This document shows positions 10,066-20,974 of a stretch of DNA of 64,000 nucleotides, piece after piece. Made by a program: the position numbers and the translations under genes. Position 1 is the stretch's first letter, and every line of letters starts with the position of its first letter. Where the stretch lies: positions 118,334,281-118,398,280 of the forward strand of contig NC_135498.1 of assembly GCF_052857255.1 (NCBI RefSeq), in the 5' to 3' direction. Under the pieces are notes generated by a model. That model did not search any database, had not been told where the DNA came from, and was given only the letters and a program-made list of their open reading frames with translations. This stretch comes from Amblyomma americanum. Its lineage: Eukaryota; Arthropoda; Arachnida; Ixodida; Ixodidae.

Positions 10066-11600
10066 CAAAGGCCAATTTTCATTGTACAGCACACGGCTGT
10101 TTATTTTTTTTTGCTGTGCGTCGACAACAGGGCAAAGCAAATTGAAAAGTAACAATACGATGTTCGCTTCGCTTAAACCTCAAATTCTAATTTGTCACAT
10201 TGAATAAAACTTCGATGCAACGCCACCAGTACACAATACGCGTTGAAAGCAAGCAAGGGTTCCACTAATACTTTGAATTTATTGAGCAGAAGGCTCTTGC
10301 TGGACGACTGAATTTCCGTGCGCTGAATACATTAGCTAGCGGCACCGATTCATGTAAGCACCGGCTCCTTTGAGGTGTACTCACGCTCCCATTCCGGACA
10401 CGAGCTTGCTGATGTCTATGTCCCGCACCGCTTGGTTTTTAAAGTAATTGTCTCGGCCAGGTATATTATGTGCTTCCCAGTACCCTTGTTAGTACACATT
10501 GATTGCTGGTCTGGAGGTCAAACTTTCCTTTCTGTATTTATGTAGCTATGGCTAGCCAGCCCGTATTCATAAACTTCATTCTTTATTTTTCACCTTGCAA
10601 ATATGCCGCGACAGTTTTGAAGTGTCCGTGTGGTCGCGTGGGGATTTCTTGGCGCACCATTACGGAGATATCGGCTGCTGTTCACATGACACCACATCCT
10701 GCTGTATTGCACATCATCGCACGTAATCCGAGCCGCTAATTAGTGGCCCTTAAAATTATGTTTTCCTTTAATGTCATTTGCGCACGATGCTTTGCGACAT
10801 GCTTGTACAAATCTTCTGTTTATCCTCCTGAACAAACATCCTCATTGGAGAAGTTGTGCCGGGATCCCGACCGAAGGGACTCCGGTTCGATCACGCTTGA
10901 CAACCTTTCAAAGCGAAAGCTTTACCACGGCCGCTCGATTGCAACGCACTTGGTGCCATTGAGCGGCCGTGGCTTTACTATCCACGTGGCTCCGATTTCG
11001 CTGCATCTCTACAAATGACCTTGAATAGTATGAGCGTATCTGCGTAAGACACCACGTGACATACCACGTGACTCGCAGCAGCTGCAGTCACGCGCTACCG
11101 CGTCGTCGCGGCGACTGTGCGGTGCCTATCTACCGCCTCGCTATGGACGAAGCAAGTCAGCCGGAGCCGACGTGCTCAAAGAGTGGGTACTCGCAGACGT
11201 CAGAGCGAGTCTGATACCCGTTCGACATTGCCAACTGTGCGAGGGATTGAGCAATCGGCAGGGAGCGTAAACGCGCTAAACGGCCAACCGGAAGGAACAG
11301 AGGGCGGGAACATCGCCTGGCTCGACGACGAGCGAAAGATGCCGAATGAAGACTGCGACGAGCCTTGTTAGCACCCGCGGCGGAGACTGGGGAGCCGCTG
11401 GAAGCGAGTTCTCTCAGTGCGGAGCCCGCAACAACCCACGTGGTCCGTCTGCCTGTCAGACTGCTTCGGCCTCATGATCCTTAGGAAGTGACCTCACATG
11501 TAATCCGTGCTTTCGCTAGCATAGTTAGGGTTAGCTGAGCTAATCCGACCCATTTCTTTTTCTTTGCAGCGAGCCTGTTTTTCTACGTCACTACACCCAT
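10066..11600. other. Block C unique part; small frames conserved between copies
   Basis: No known domain. A plus frame at 10548-10739 starting M-A-S-Q-P-V-F-I-N-F-I-L is also open in copy 2 (50599-50793, with GTG at the start). The next frame, 10743-11018, matches 50797-51069, with indels that net to multiples of three. They may be relics of an element's protein or chance survival in a modestly diverged duplication. I do not assign a function. Confidence 0.35.
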
Positions 11601-11610
11601 TCCACGAATT

Positions 11611-11928
11611 AATAATAATAATAATTGGCTTTTGGGGAAAGGAAAAGGCGCAGTATCTGTCTCATATATCTTTGGACCCCTGAACCGCGTCGTAAGGGAA
11701 GGGATAAAGGAGGAAGTGAAAGCAGAGAGGAAGAATAGGTGCCGTAGTGGAGGGCTCCGGAATAAGTTCGACCACATGGGGATCTTTAACGTGCACTGAC
11801 ATCGCACAGCAAACGGGCGCCTTAGCGTATTTCCTCTATAAAAACGCAGCCGCCGTGGTCGGGTTCGAACCCGGGAACTCCGGATCAGTAGTCGAGCGCC
11901 CTAACCACTGAGCCACCGCGGCGAAGTG
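11611..11928 (-). repeat. Full-length SINE with target-site duplication
   Basis: Complete minus-strand copy: (AAT)n tail on the left, GGTTCGAACCC-type B box near 11863-11874, and the GAGCCACCGCGGC head on the right. It is flanked by CGAATT at 11605-11610 and 11929-11934. Block C copy 2 has one CGAATT at 51647-51652 and no SINE, giving an empty site. It interrupts a minus-strand ORF that remains open in copy 2. Confidence 0.92.
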
Positions 11929-12157
11929 CGAATTTGAATTTCCCAGTCGCGCGGATGCCGGGCTTTTCTCCGAACGAGACCACTAACGCTTTTGCTTTAA
12001 GGGGTAATGCGTTGTTAGTCAGCGCCTTGATGTCTTCTAAAATCAAAGAGAATTGATATCGGTCATATTTCATGAATGTTGACAGGCGTAAATGTATTTC
12101 ATTTATTTTCTTAATGCTGCTTACTAGCAGTAACAACTTGCTCTGCTTGCAATCCAC
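11929..12157 (-). pseudogene. Unidentified ORF conserved with 51655-51872, cut by a SINE
   Basis: The minus frame starts M-D-C-K-Q-S-K-L-L-L-L-V-S-S and contains M-K-Y-D-R-Y-Q and N-N-A-L-P-L-K-A-K-A-L. The copy-2 frame M-D-W-R-Q-S-K-L-L-L-L-V-S-S matches most residues. One length difference is a whole codon, and many changes are conservative, which suggests past coding. In copy 1 the frame runs into the SINE at 11928. I do not recognise the family. A structural ORF of an old element is possible, and so is chance. Confidence 0.35.
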
Positions 12158-12481
12158 ATTGTGAGATAACTTATGCTGACTCTAAAAACCCAGTTAGACG
12201 GCTGTGCCTCTCGCTTTCAGTAGACACCTCAATGGCACCGTGAAGGGGGTAAAGTGGAAAAGAACTGCATGTAAGTACACTCCGTCTCCATTGACACCGA
12301 ACAAAGATCAGTGGACGCGATCTTGCTCGACGTTTCCTTCGCCTACAAACCACAGTTAAGGAGGCAACTCCGTGGACCCTTACCTCGTAAATTGCAGGGA
12401 GGCCGTGACAACGCTCGACACAATGTCGCAGGACGTCACCAATGAGGACCACCTCGACGTCGCCGCCTACCTGCACTCCAC
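12158..12481. other. No recognised gene (block C)
   Basis: A minus frame at 12171-12476 is not kept in copy 2 and is probably chance. GGAGGCAACTCCGTGGACCC and following bases match 52073 onward. Confidence 0.4.
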
Positions 12482-14190
12482 TCTAAGCACGAGTACGCCT
12501 ATATGAGAGTAAGAAAGGGAGTATGCTTCCTCGGAAACTAGGCGTTGGTAAAAACCAGATGTTTGCGTTAAGAGACTAGGAGGGCAATGCCATTAACTAT
12601 GTGGATGACATCGTTACTGTCGCCGAAGAGTTCTACACAAATCTATACAGTAGTCAATGTAATCAGAATGTTCAAGGTAAAGACAGCAGCGCTCACCATT
12701 GCGGCATCTTGCCAGTAACGAAAAAGGAAGTAAAGAAAGCATTAGAAACAGTGCACAGGGGAAAATAAGCTTGCTAGAATCAGGTACCAGCGGATCGTTG
12801 AAAGAGAGAGGTCAGATTCTGCTGCAAAAACTAGCCCCTCTGTATACGCAATGCCTTAAGATCTCGACCATACCACAAGCTCTGAAGAATGCAAATATCA
12901 TCTTAATTCATAAGGAAAGAGACGCCAAGGACTTGAAAAAATTACAGACCAATCAGCTTATTGTCCATTGCCTACAAGGTATTTGCAAAAGTAGTCCCTA
13001 ATAGAGTCAGGAAAACCTTAGCCTTTAATCAACCAAATGATCAGACAGGCTTTCATAAAGGATATTCAACAATAGATCATATTCGCAGTATAAATAAGGA
13101 GATAGGGAAATGCACAGAATATAACCAACCCCTATATATATATATATATCCTTTACTGACTACGAGAAAACGTTTGACAAAGTGGAAACCTCAGCAGTCC
13201 TAAAGGCATTGCGTAATCAGGGTGTATAAAAGCCTTATATCAAAATCCTGGAAGATATATAAAGGAACTGCACAGCTACCATAGTCCTCCATAAAGTCAG
13301 CTATTAAATTCCAAAAGGGAAGGGCGTCAAAGAAAAAGACATGATGTCACCCATGATATTTACGCCCTGTCTACGTTTGGTATTCCGATGTCTGAATAGG
13401 AAAAAGTGGTGGATAAGTGTTCATGGAGAATACCTAAATAATCTGCGAATCGCTGACATTGCATTGCTGAGTCACTCAGCAGATGAACGGCAATCCATGA
13501 TCAATCAGTTACACAGAGAAGAACGGTGGGTATAAACATTAACATGCAGAAAACCTAAGTCATGTTCAACAGTCTAGCAAGCGAACCGCTGTTCACGATT
13601 GGCAGCGAGGATGAGGAAGTGGTAAAGGGATACATCTACTAATTGCAGGTAGTGGCAGCTGATCTGGATCATGAAAGGGAAATAACTAGAAGGGTAAGAA
13701 TGGGGTGCAGCGCATAAGGCAGGTTCTCTCAGATCATGAAAAGCAGGTTACCAATATCTCTCAAGAGGAAAGTGTAAACAGCTGTATCTTACCAGTACTC
13801 TCCTACGGGGCACAAACGTGGAGGCTAATAAAAATAGGTCCACGCAGCGAGCCATGGAAAGAAAAAGGATAGGCATAATGTAAAGAGACCGGAAGCCGGC
13901 AGAGTGGGTGAGGGAACAAACGCGGGTTAATGACATCCTAGTCGAAATCAGGAGGAAGAAGTGTGCAGGGCATTTAATGCGAAGGGAAGATAACCGCTGG
14001 TCCATAAGGGTAATGAAGTGGATTCGAAGGGAAGGCAAGCGCTGCAGAGGGAGGGAGAAAGTTAGGTGGCAGGATGAGATAATGAGGCTCTCAGGCATAG
14101 GGTGGGCCCAGCTGAGAAAGGATATGGTTAATTGAAGAGGCATGGGAGAGGCCTTTGCCCTGCAGTGGGTTTATCCAGGATGATGACGAA
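12482..14190 (+). mobile_element. RTE-type LINE, decayed, copy 1
   Basis: A frameshifted reverse transcriptase of RTE type. Recognisable pieces in order are E-E-F-Y-T-N-L-Y (12628), K-K-E-V-K-K-A-L (12725), N-Q-P-N-D-Q-T-G-F-H-K-G-Y-S-T (13030), the E-K-T-F-D-K-V equivalent (13165), N-L-R-I-A-D-I-A-L-L replacing the F-A-D-D box (13440), and a C-terminal region (13908-14135) with R-R-K-K-C-A-G-H-L-M-R-R-E-D-N-R-W. The end CTTTGCCCTGCAGTGGG plus GATGATGAC is typical of RTE 3' ends. Many stops, so not functional. The same insertion is in copy 2 (52197-53909), so it predates the duplication. The 5' limit is uncertain. Confidence 0.8.
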
Positions 14191-14296
14191 GCTGCTCTCT
14201 AGAAAAGTCCCTTTTATATAGGAAGTGTGCCAGAGGACACCCGACTTCAATTCATCACCGTTATGTTTATATCATGCAGCCTGCAGAAGACGAATG

Positions 14297-15846
14297 CGAT
14301 GAAGCTGTGGTAGTGGTTGTGGATTTTATTAAAATAATAGCAAAAAGGAAGGAAAAGGTTTCTGCTAGCCGCGACATCTGCCATCGATACTGAAGCACCT
14401 GAGCTGGGGCATCGGAATTAAAGGATAGCAGGCAGAATGGAGAAATTAAATGAAAGAGGTGAGGGGACAGGAAGAAAGGATAGGGGGAGAAGTAATATAT
14501 ACAAACTATTTATACAATATGAATTGTGTCCAGGATGTGCGCTTGATTAGTTCATTTTAGAGGAATTAAAACACACGCGCACAGCATTGTGTTGGTTACA
14601 ACTGGAGTGGGGCGTCCAGGTTATAAATCGTTGAAGGTAGAAGTCGCGGAGCGTTCGGTCACTGCTTGTAACTACCTGACGGAAAACAGACGGGACGTCA
14701 AGCCCGTGTGTTCGAGGAATGCACAGAGGCTCACAAAAGTTCGCTCACGAGTGTGCGCACTGCCTTGCGGCCACTATAGCGTCTTGATGGAATCTGGTAG
14801 TATGCCCTGCACCATATAGGCCGCAAGCATATCGCGACGAGCATCGGCGAAAGCGGCACAGTGAAGGAGCAGGTGTCCTAGTGTTTCCACTGTACTGCAT
14901 CCGTCGCACACATCACTCCTCGCGATTCCGTGAGGTTCCCGTCGTTCCCCGGACCACACGCAGCCAATGCGCGCGCGGAGGATCATTACACGTTGCGACC
15001 GTGTAATTGCGCGACAGGCGGTGATACTGTCGATGCGCTCACCTCCTGCGATGCGTCGGTCGGGGTGCTGCTTTCGGAGATGGACATGGATGACCGCACG
15101 CACGTCCTCCAGCGCAAGGGGCAGATCGCGGGCAGTTGGTTGGGGTGCAGCGGTCGCGAGGTCTTCAGCTTCTTCGTTGCCGGTGATGCCGCAGTGACCG
15201 GGCACCCACTGTGCACGCACGGCACATCCTCTCTGCGCGAAGCGCTCGATGCGCGAGCTAATTTCCCGCACTAGTGGGGTACCGCGGCCGTTAGATAGCA
15301 GGCGGCTGAGAGCGGCGCGGGAGTCGCACAGCAGAGCACTTCTGGGCGGCGGAGTGTCGAGGGTGAGCAGCAGGTCCAGCCCGAGCCGGATCCCCATCAG
15401 CTCAGCCGTGGTGGAGGATCCCAGGAAGGTTGCGTGTTGCTGGCTGCGCAGTCGCAGGGCGGGGATGGTGGCCGCCGCAGCAAGGGAGCAGCTGTCGGGG
15501 GCCACTGAGCCGTCCATGTACACGAGGAGATGGTCCTGGAGCTCCTTGTGTATGACGGCTCTGGCCAGCTCCTGCACAGCACAGAGGGGTGTGCTCGCTT
15601 TCCCAAAATGACGACGATCTCTCGCTGTCCCTCCGAGGCAGCAGACCAGGGCGCGCAGGAGCCGTAGGTGGGTGGGCCTTGTGTCAATTGCTCATACTCG
15701 AGCAGCACCACGCCCAATCGTGAGCGCGGGTGCGAGCGCATACGCTGCAGCAGCGAGGCGCCGTCCCGTTCGCGGTGAAGCCGGTCGATGTGATTCAGTG
15801 CCCTGCGCGCTCCTTGGAGCTCAAGTGGAGACGCTCCTGCCTGGCC
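14297..15846 (-). mobile_element. I-like LINE 3' part, minus strand
   Basis: The 3' end is at the left: the minus strand ends in AATAAAATCCACAACCACTA followed by CCACAGC. Upstream are ~480 bp of 3' UTR, then the RNase H ORF, then a frame-shifted region (15397-15894) with R-R-A-L-N-H-I-D-R-L-H. It lies between blocks C and B of copy 1, which are contiguous in copy 2. Its 3' tail also occurs as the fragment at 36476-36602. Confidence 0.75.
14774..15577 (-). pseudogene. LINE RNase H and C-terminal Cys-His domain
   Basis: A 267-residue open frame at the C-terminal end of a LINE polyprotein. RNase H, which removes RNA from the RNA/DNA hybrid during target-primed reverse transcription, is seen as Y-M-D-G-S (~20), T-T-A-E-L-M-G-I (~56), L-L-C-D-S-R-A-A (~83) and W-V-P-G-H-C-G-I-T-G-N-E (~123). 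These supply the expected D, E, D and a trailing H and E. Near the end, C-D-G-C-S-T-V-E-T-L-G-H-L-L-L-H-C is the zinc-like tail of I-like LINEs. The domain itself looks intact, but the reverse transcriptase is missing and an upstream frameshift separates it, so no complete enzyme is made. The given start is simply the first start-like codon of the open frame. Confidence 0.75.
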
Positions 15847-15911
15847 AACGTGCAGGAGCGCGGCCACTTGAGCTCCAAGCATCGCGCAGGGCACTGAATC
15901 ACATCTACCGG
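15781..15911. repeat. 60-bp inverted repeat at LINE junction
   Basis: 15781-15840 and 15852-15911 are reverse complements with about 6 mismatches in 60, separated by ~11 bases. Both arms encode the same LINE stretch (R-R-A-L-N-H-I) on opposite strands. It marks the head-to-head junction of the minus LINE and a short inverted piece of the same family. Confidence 0.9.
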
Positions 15912-16009
15912 GTTCTGTATCAGAACGCTGCCTTCACGTCTCTGCAGTTTTTTTTTAATTGGTGCTATAATCAGGGAGGCGCCGCACCATTTTTGCCACG
16001 GCAACGGAA

Positions 16010-17460
16010 GTGGAGGCTTCTGGGCCTCTATTTGAACCCGGTGGGTCGGCAGCAGCCGCCCAGAGGAAGCGCCTGCACTGCCAGAGTGATTCGAGCAGCC
16101 AGGGCAATCTTGTGTACTCGGTGCCAAGCGAAGACTTCTCGTCCTCGGCTGACGACGGTTTCATACCGGTTGCAGGAAAAAAGGCCAAGCGCAGACTGCG
16201 TAGACAAGCCGCATCGTCCTCATCGAGCACGTCAACGGTGTACTCATCAAGCACGCCAACGATCGTCACGGCGCGAAGTTCTTCGGCGCATACAGCCTTT
16301 TTTGTGCCGTTGAACCCAACGGACAACTTGAACTTCCTGGACAGGCAAGCCAACTATATTTATCTGGAGAGCCTAGCACCGGGAGGCATTAAAGATGTCA
16401 GAATAAACACGTTCAAAAACGTCATTGCCATTGATGTGGTGGAGCGAAGTGCACTATAGAGTTAAACGCCATCACAAAACTTGGCAAAATCAGTGTATGC
16501 CCCCTAAATCTTCAGGTCAGCGGCACTACGGCTGGCGTATTCTGCAACGTCGACTTCGCCATCTGTGACGCAGATTTATTTACCCATGTTGATCAAGCCG
16601 ACAACAAACGGCCTTTCGATCATTCAAGTTCAACCTTAGTAAGATCTACATGCATCAAGCTGACCTTCAAAGGTGACTCCATACCATCGTACGTGAAGGT
16701 TGGGCCCTTGCGTCATCCAGTTCGACCTTTTGTGCCTAAGCCGCTTAATGCAGGAAGTGCATGAGGATCGGCCCCGTGAGCGGCGTCTTCATCAACTCCA
16801 TCGTGTGCCCGCGATGCTCCCAGTCACAAAGCGGTGACGTTTGCCGCGCGACTACCTTGAAGTGACACCAACTGCCACGGCCCTTATGACTTTTCCTCGA
16901 AAGACTGCCCCCGTCTAAAGACCAAGCGCGCGGCACTGAAGCAAATGGCGCAACACCATTCTACACACAAAGAAGCCGCCGCAAAGGAGCGACGACGTCG
17001 TTCGCGCCGCCGAAGGTCGTCAAAGAAAGCAGTCACATTTGAGAAGAATGCCCCAAACGCAACTGCAGCTTGTTCGCCTCCACCAAAAACCGTACCAAAT
17101 CAAGGGAGCCCGGCGTTTGTTGAGGCTGGACCTGCTGCCTCATGTGCAACTTGGCCACCACTGTCAAAGCTTTCTACGCCTACTGTGTCAGGGATGTTGG
17201 CGCACTCAGGGCAATGCACAGCGCCTACGACTGATCCAGCCAACGGGCACTATCAAAGGCATGGCCCAGATATGCAAATGATTGGAATGCTAACGTCACT
17301 AATGAATTCTATGCGTGCTCTGCTTTCCAGCCTAAACACGCCAGCAGCAAATAGCAAACTTCAAGTGGTGGACGTGCTACATCCAGTTCTTGCGGCTCAC
17401 AGTAGAAGGCATCATGGCTCCTTCGGACCTCTTTTCAAAAGAAAGTCAAGCAAGCTTTAA
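16010..17460 (+). pseudogene. LINE ORF1 (gag-like, zinc-knuckle) relic
   Basis: The N-terminal piece (16010-16459) is serine-rich, with a basic K-K-A-K-R-R-L-R-R patch. After a stop at 16459 the frame resumes with V-K-V-G-P-L-R-H-P-V-R-P-F-V-P-K (16695-16740). Around 16746-16925 the cysteines C-R-K-C-M-R-I-G, V-C-P-R-C-S-Q-S and F-S-S-K-D-C-P-R-L-K are recoverable only by changing frame. The last open part (16945-17460) is a lysine/arginine-rich, then proline-rich tail. Such ORF1 proteins bind LINE RNA as nucleic-acid chaperones. This copy is broken. Confidence 0.7.
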
Positions 17461-20400
17461 TTTTCCAGTTGGATAGTCGTGGACTACAGTCCTGGATTTC
17501 TGATTTACGGCACTACGACTACGAGAATCACTTCCCCATTCTTGTGATTTGTGAACCCAAGATCCCGGCAATTTTGCGAATATCCGGTTACGAGGCATTT
17601 CCATCACCCACGCGCTGCAGATCCAGCAAAGTCATCGTCTAGATTCGACGTGATCTTACATATGTGCAACATTCAGTTCCTCCGAACGAAGACAAACAGT
17701 ACGTTTGGCTGACAGTGAGGAGCCGAGACCTGACGTTTACGCTATTGGCGGTGTACTTGGCGCCATCAAGTCGTTTCGACGCCAGAAGGTTGAGTGGTTT
17801 GATGGCAGCTACACCTGCTCTGTGGGTCATTATGGGTGACTTCAATGCTCATCAAACTATGTGGGGAGGCGTTAGGATGGACGTTCGGGGAAGACAGCTT
17901 GTCTCCTTCGCCTCTGTCAATTACCTCCAGTGCCTTAATGACGGAAGCCCGACCTATATTTGAGGGTTGACTTATAACAGCTGCTTGGACTTGACTTTCG
18001 TTTCACATTGCCTTACCAACAGCGTCCGGTTGTTTTCGGATGTAGAAACTCATGGCAGCGATCATATCCCAACCTATCCGATTTTTACCGGCCATTCCAC
18101 ATTTTCCCCAGCCTCGTGTATGCAGCGCATTGACTGGACAGTTTTTAAATTACTTATGGAGGCTGCTTGCACAGAGGGCTTCTCTACCGGTCTTGAACAA
18201 AAAATTAAGGAGGCCATAGAACACGCCACCTGCCCCTTTAACCCTGTCGCTAAATACACCGATTTTTACTTCGAATTGCAGCGACTGAGATCACAACGGC
18301 GCAGGGCAGAGCGCAGATACCGACGCACGATGTCGCGCCTAGACCTAAGAGATGCTAGGCGCATACAGAAGATGATTGAGCGCAGAATTCAAGCACTGCA
18401 AACACAACGCTGGAAGATATTTTGTCAAACACTTGATCCCCGGAAGCCTTTGCCACGCGTTCGAAGTCTAATTCGGGGTATTCGCATGTCCCCTCAACAG
18501 CGCTACCCGTTCAAATCCATAGCGCTCCACCAAAGGCGCATGTGGTTAAGGTAGCCGAAAATTTAAGCGCTAGAATAACAGGCGCAACGTTGCACTGCAA
18601 CAATTTTCCATCCTCACGAGATTCACGGATGGATGTACTATTCTCCATGGAAGAACTTGATGCTGCGCTGGCTTTTTGAAGAAGGTCATCATCACCGGGA
18701 CCCGATGGTGTGATTTATTCCGCACTTGCCAACCTTGGCAAAGAAGCTCGACGAGCTCTTCTGGATACTTACAACAAGTCATGGACTGCTGACATAGTTC
18801 CTCATGATTGGAAGACCAGTCGTCTGGTTCCACTTCTTAAACCGGGGAAATCACCGCTCGACCTTTCATCATACCGTTCAACTGCACTCGCCAGCTGCAT
18901 CGGCAAAGTCATGGAAAGAATGCTGCTCACACGCGTGGAACGGTATTTGGAGCGATATCAGATTTATCCAACCTTCATGTCTGGTTTCCGACGGGGCCGC
19001 TCTTCTATCGACAACGTGGGTAACCTTCTAAGGTCGGTTCAACACAGCAAAAGTTTGAAAAGATTGACCGCGGCATTGTTTTTGAATATCAAGGGCGCGT
19101 ACGACAACGTAACGTATCAGGCCATATTGGACGCAATGGATGCTGCTGAGATCGGAGGCCGCACGTTCAGCTGCATACGCAGCTATTTATCAGAGAGGTC
19201 GTTTTTTGTCCTGACTGCGGACGGACCCACGTCCTTACACCGAAATTCGCGCGGAGTCCCTCAGGGTGGAGTGCTGAGCCCAGTTCTCTTCAACCTTGCT
19301 TTCATCGGTCTGGTCGACGTATTGCCACAATCTGTTCAGATCTCTATATATGCAGATGATATCTGTATTTGGGCATCAGGTGTGACCCATCCTGAGATTC
19401 GTGCAAGACTTCAAAAGGCGGCATCGATATTGACATCTTATCTTCGCTTGCAGGGCCTGAACATTTCAACCGAAAAGTGTTCACTTGTGGCGTTCACACG
19501 CAAAATATGGACACGTTACACCGTTCGCATCAAAGGCGAAGCCATTCCCTATGAGAGAAGCCGCAGCTTCCTTGGTGTTGTCATCGACAGGAACCTCTCG
19601 TGGTGTCCACATATCTACGACATGAGAAAGACTAATTGCGATTGTCCACGACCTCTCCTTCCTCGGGGGAAAGTCCTGGGGCGCATCAGTGCGTTCCATG
19701 CTACAACTGTACCGTTCCCTATTTATGGGCTACATGCGGTACAGTCTTCCGATATTCAGTTAAATTAGAAAGACAAATATCAAGACTCTTCAAAGTGTGC
19801 AAGCGCAAGCTCTCCGTATCTGCTTGGACTGCCTATATGTCTATCAACAGCAGCAACTGTTCCTCTTGCCTGGGAACATCCTGTTAATACATGTAATGCT
19901 GTTGACACCATGAGAACACATATTCGGCAAATCACACGGGTTCCCTGTCATCACCTCGCAACACTCCTGAAAATTAGGCCGCGTACTGCATTTGCCAGTC
20001 ATTGAAGCCCATCGCGCACATCTTCCATAGGAGTTCACCCCTGCGTCAAGACGGTGCTCACCCTTGTGGAGTCTTCATGAAACTCGGGTTCACCTCTATA
20101 TTCCTGTCATTACGAAGAAAGCTGGTGTATCACTGCCCGCTCTCAAACTGACATTGAATCACCTGCATTGTTACCACAGTCATCGCATACATTTTAACCC
20201 AGATGGATCAGTTCAATCGACCAGTTCTGCAGATTCGGTGGTGATACCGGCCACATCCATCTTCATGAAAATGAAGACGACCTCTCCAACATCTTCAACT
20301 GGTGCGGAACTCGCAGCCTTACGGGCTGCGGTAGAGTTCATCAGTCAAGAACCTCCACATGACTGGATGGTTTTCACGGACTCTAAAGCAGACATTCAAT

Positions 20401-20970
20401 CTCTGCAAGCTGCGCTACGCCGCGGGTCGCAGGAACAACTTGTTGCTGAGATCCGTCTACTGTACCACAGCACCGTATCCAAAAGTCATGACATAATTTT
20501 TCAATGGCTGCAAGGACACTGTGGCATTACCGGTAATCACCAGGCCGTTCGGCTCACAACGACAGGCTTCCAGTGAGGATCCTAATATCAAGACCTGATG
20601 CTGGGTGTCTGCTTCGCCCTTTGGCGCTGGAGCTCCCACTTTCAGCCTGGAACACGGGAGAGTTTTGCAACCTCCGACTCAAGGCACTGGACACCGATCT
20701 GCGTCTTCGTCTTCCACGTAACTTAGCACGTCGCGAAGCATTGTTGTTATGCCGTTTATGAAATCGTTGTTGCTCTTACCTTACTATGCTTACCTGATGG
20801 GAATGGCCGACAGCCCCGCCTGTGAAAGCTGTGGTAGTGAGGAGACCATCGCTCACCTTCTCTGTGAGTGGCCTGCATTTGCGAGCGCAAGACATGCACT
20901 GTGTTGTGCCCTGGACTGCCTCGATCTTTGCCCATTAACAGAGCAAAAAATCCTAAGTCCGTGGCCACGC
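17461..20970 (+). pseudogene. LINE ORF2 relic: EN-RT-RNase H
   Basis: Endonuclease: I-M-G-D-F-N-A-H near 17830 and G-S-D-H-I-P near 18057, separated by a TGA at 17962. Reverse transcriptase (largest open part 18710-19768): S-P-G-P-D-G-V-I-Y just upstream, W-K-T-S-R-L-V-P-L-L-K-P-G-K-S, G-F-R-R-G-R-S-S, F-L-N-I-K-G-A-Y-D-N-V (the first catalytic Asp has become Asn), G-V-P-Q-G-G-V-L-S-P-V-L-F-N and S-I-Y-A-D-D-I-C-I-W. RNase H (20064-20576): F-N-P-D-G-S, T-G-A-E-L-A-A-L, F-T-D-S-K-A-D and W-L-Q-G-H-C-G-I-T-G-N. Tail (20749-20900): C-E-S-C-G-S then H-L-L-C-E-W. It would nick the target and copy LINE RNA, but frame breaks make it inactive. Confidence 0.8.
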
Positions 20971-20974
20971 CGAC

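Larger units (their letters stand above)
8854..14296. repeat. Duplicated composite block C, copy 1
   Basis: Matches 49105-54012 in the same order: opposed SINE fragments, ~1.5 kb of unknown sequence, a conserved minus ORF and an RTE LINE. By eye on 10503-10900 the copies are roughly 80-85 percent identical. Copy 1 has two SINEs that copy 2 lacks (9288-9594 and 11611-11928). The block begins at CGGCTGGGGCAGCGTTTCG in copy 1. In copy 2, block B follows directly, whereas in copy 1 blocks C and B are separated by the LINEs of 14297-20975. Confidence 0.8.
15950..20974 (+). mobile_element. I-like LINE with ORF1, EN, RT and RNase H, decayed
   Basis: About 5 kb with the full domain order of an I-clade LINE on the plus strand: gag-like ORF1 with zinc knuckles, APE-type endonuclease, reverse transcriptase, RNase H and a Cys-His tail. 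Stops and shifts occur throughout. It ends just before GTTGACATTACAATCTTCGT, where block B resumes. I could not define a target-site duplication. Confidence 0.8.

Noticed and set aside
12171..12476. 101-codon minus frame in block C
   Set aside because: The frame is broken in the other block copy (51890-52200), unlike the neighbouring conserved ORF.
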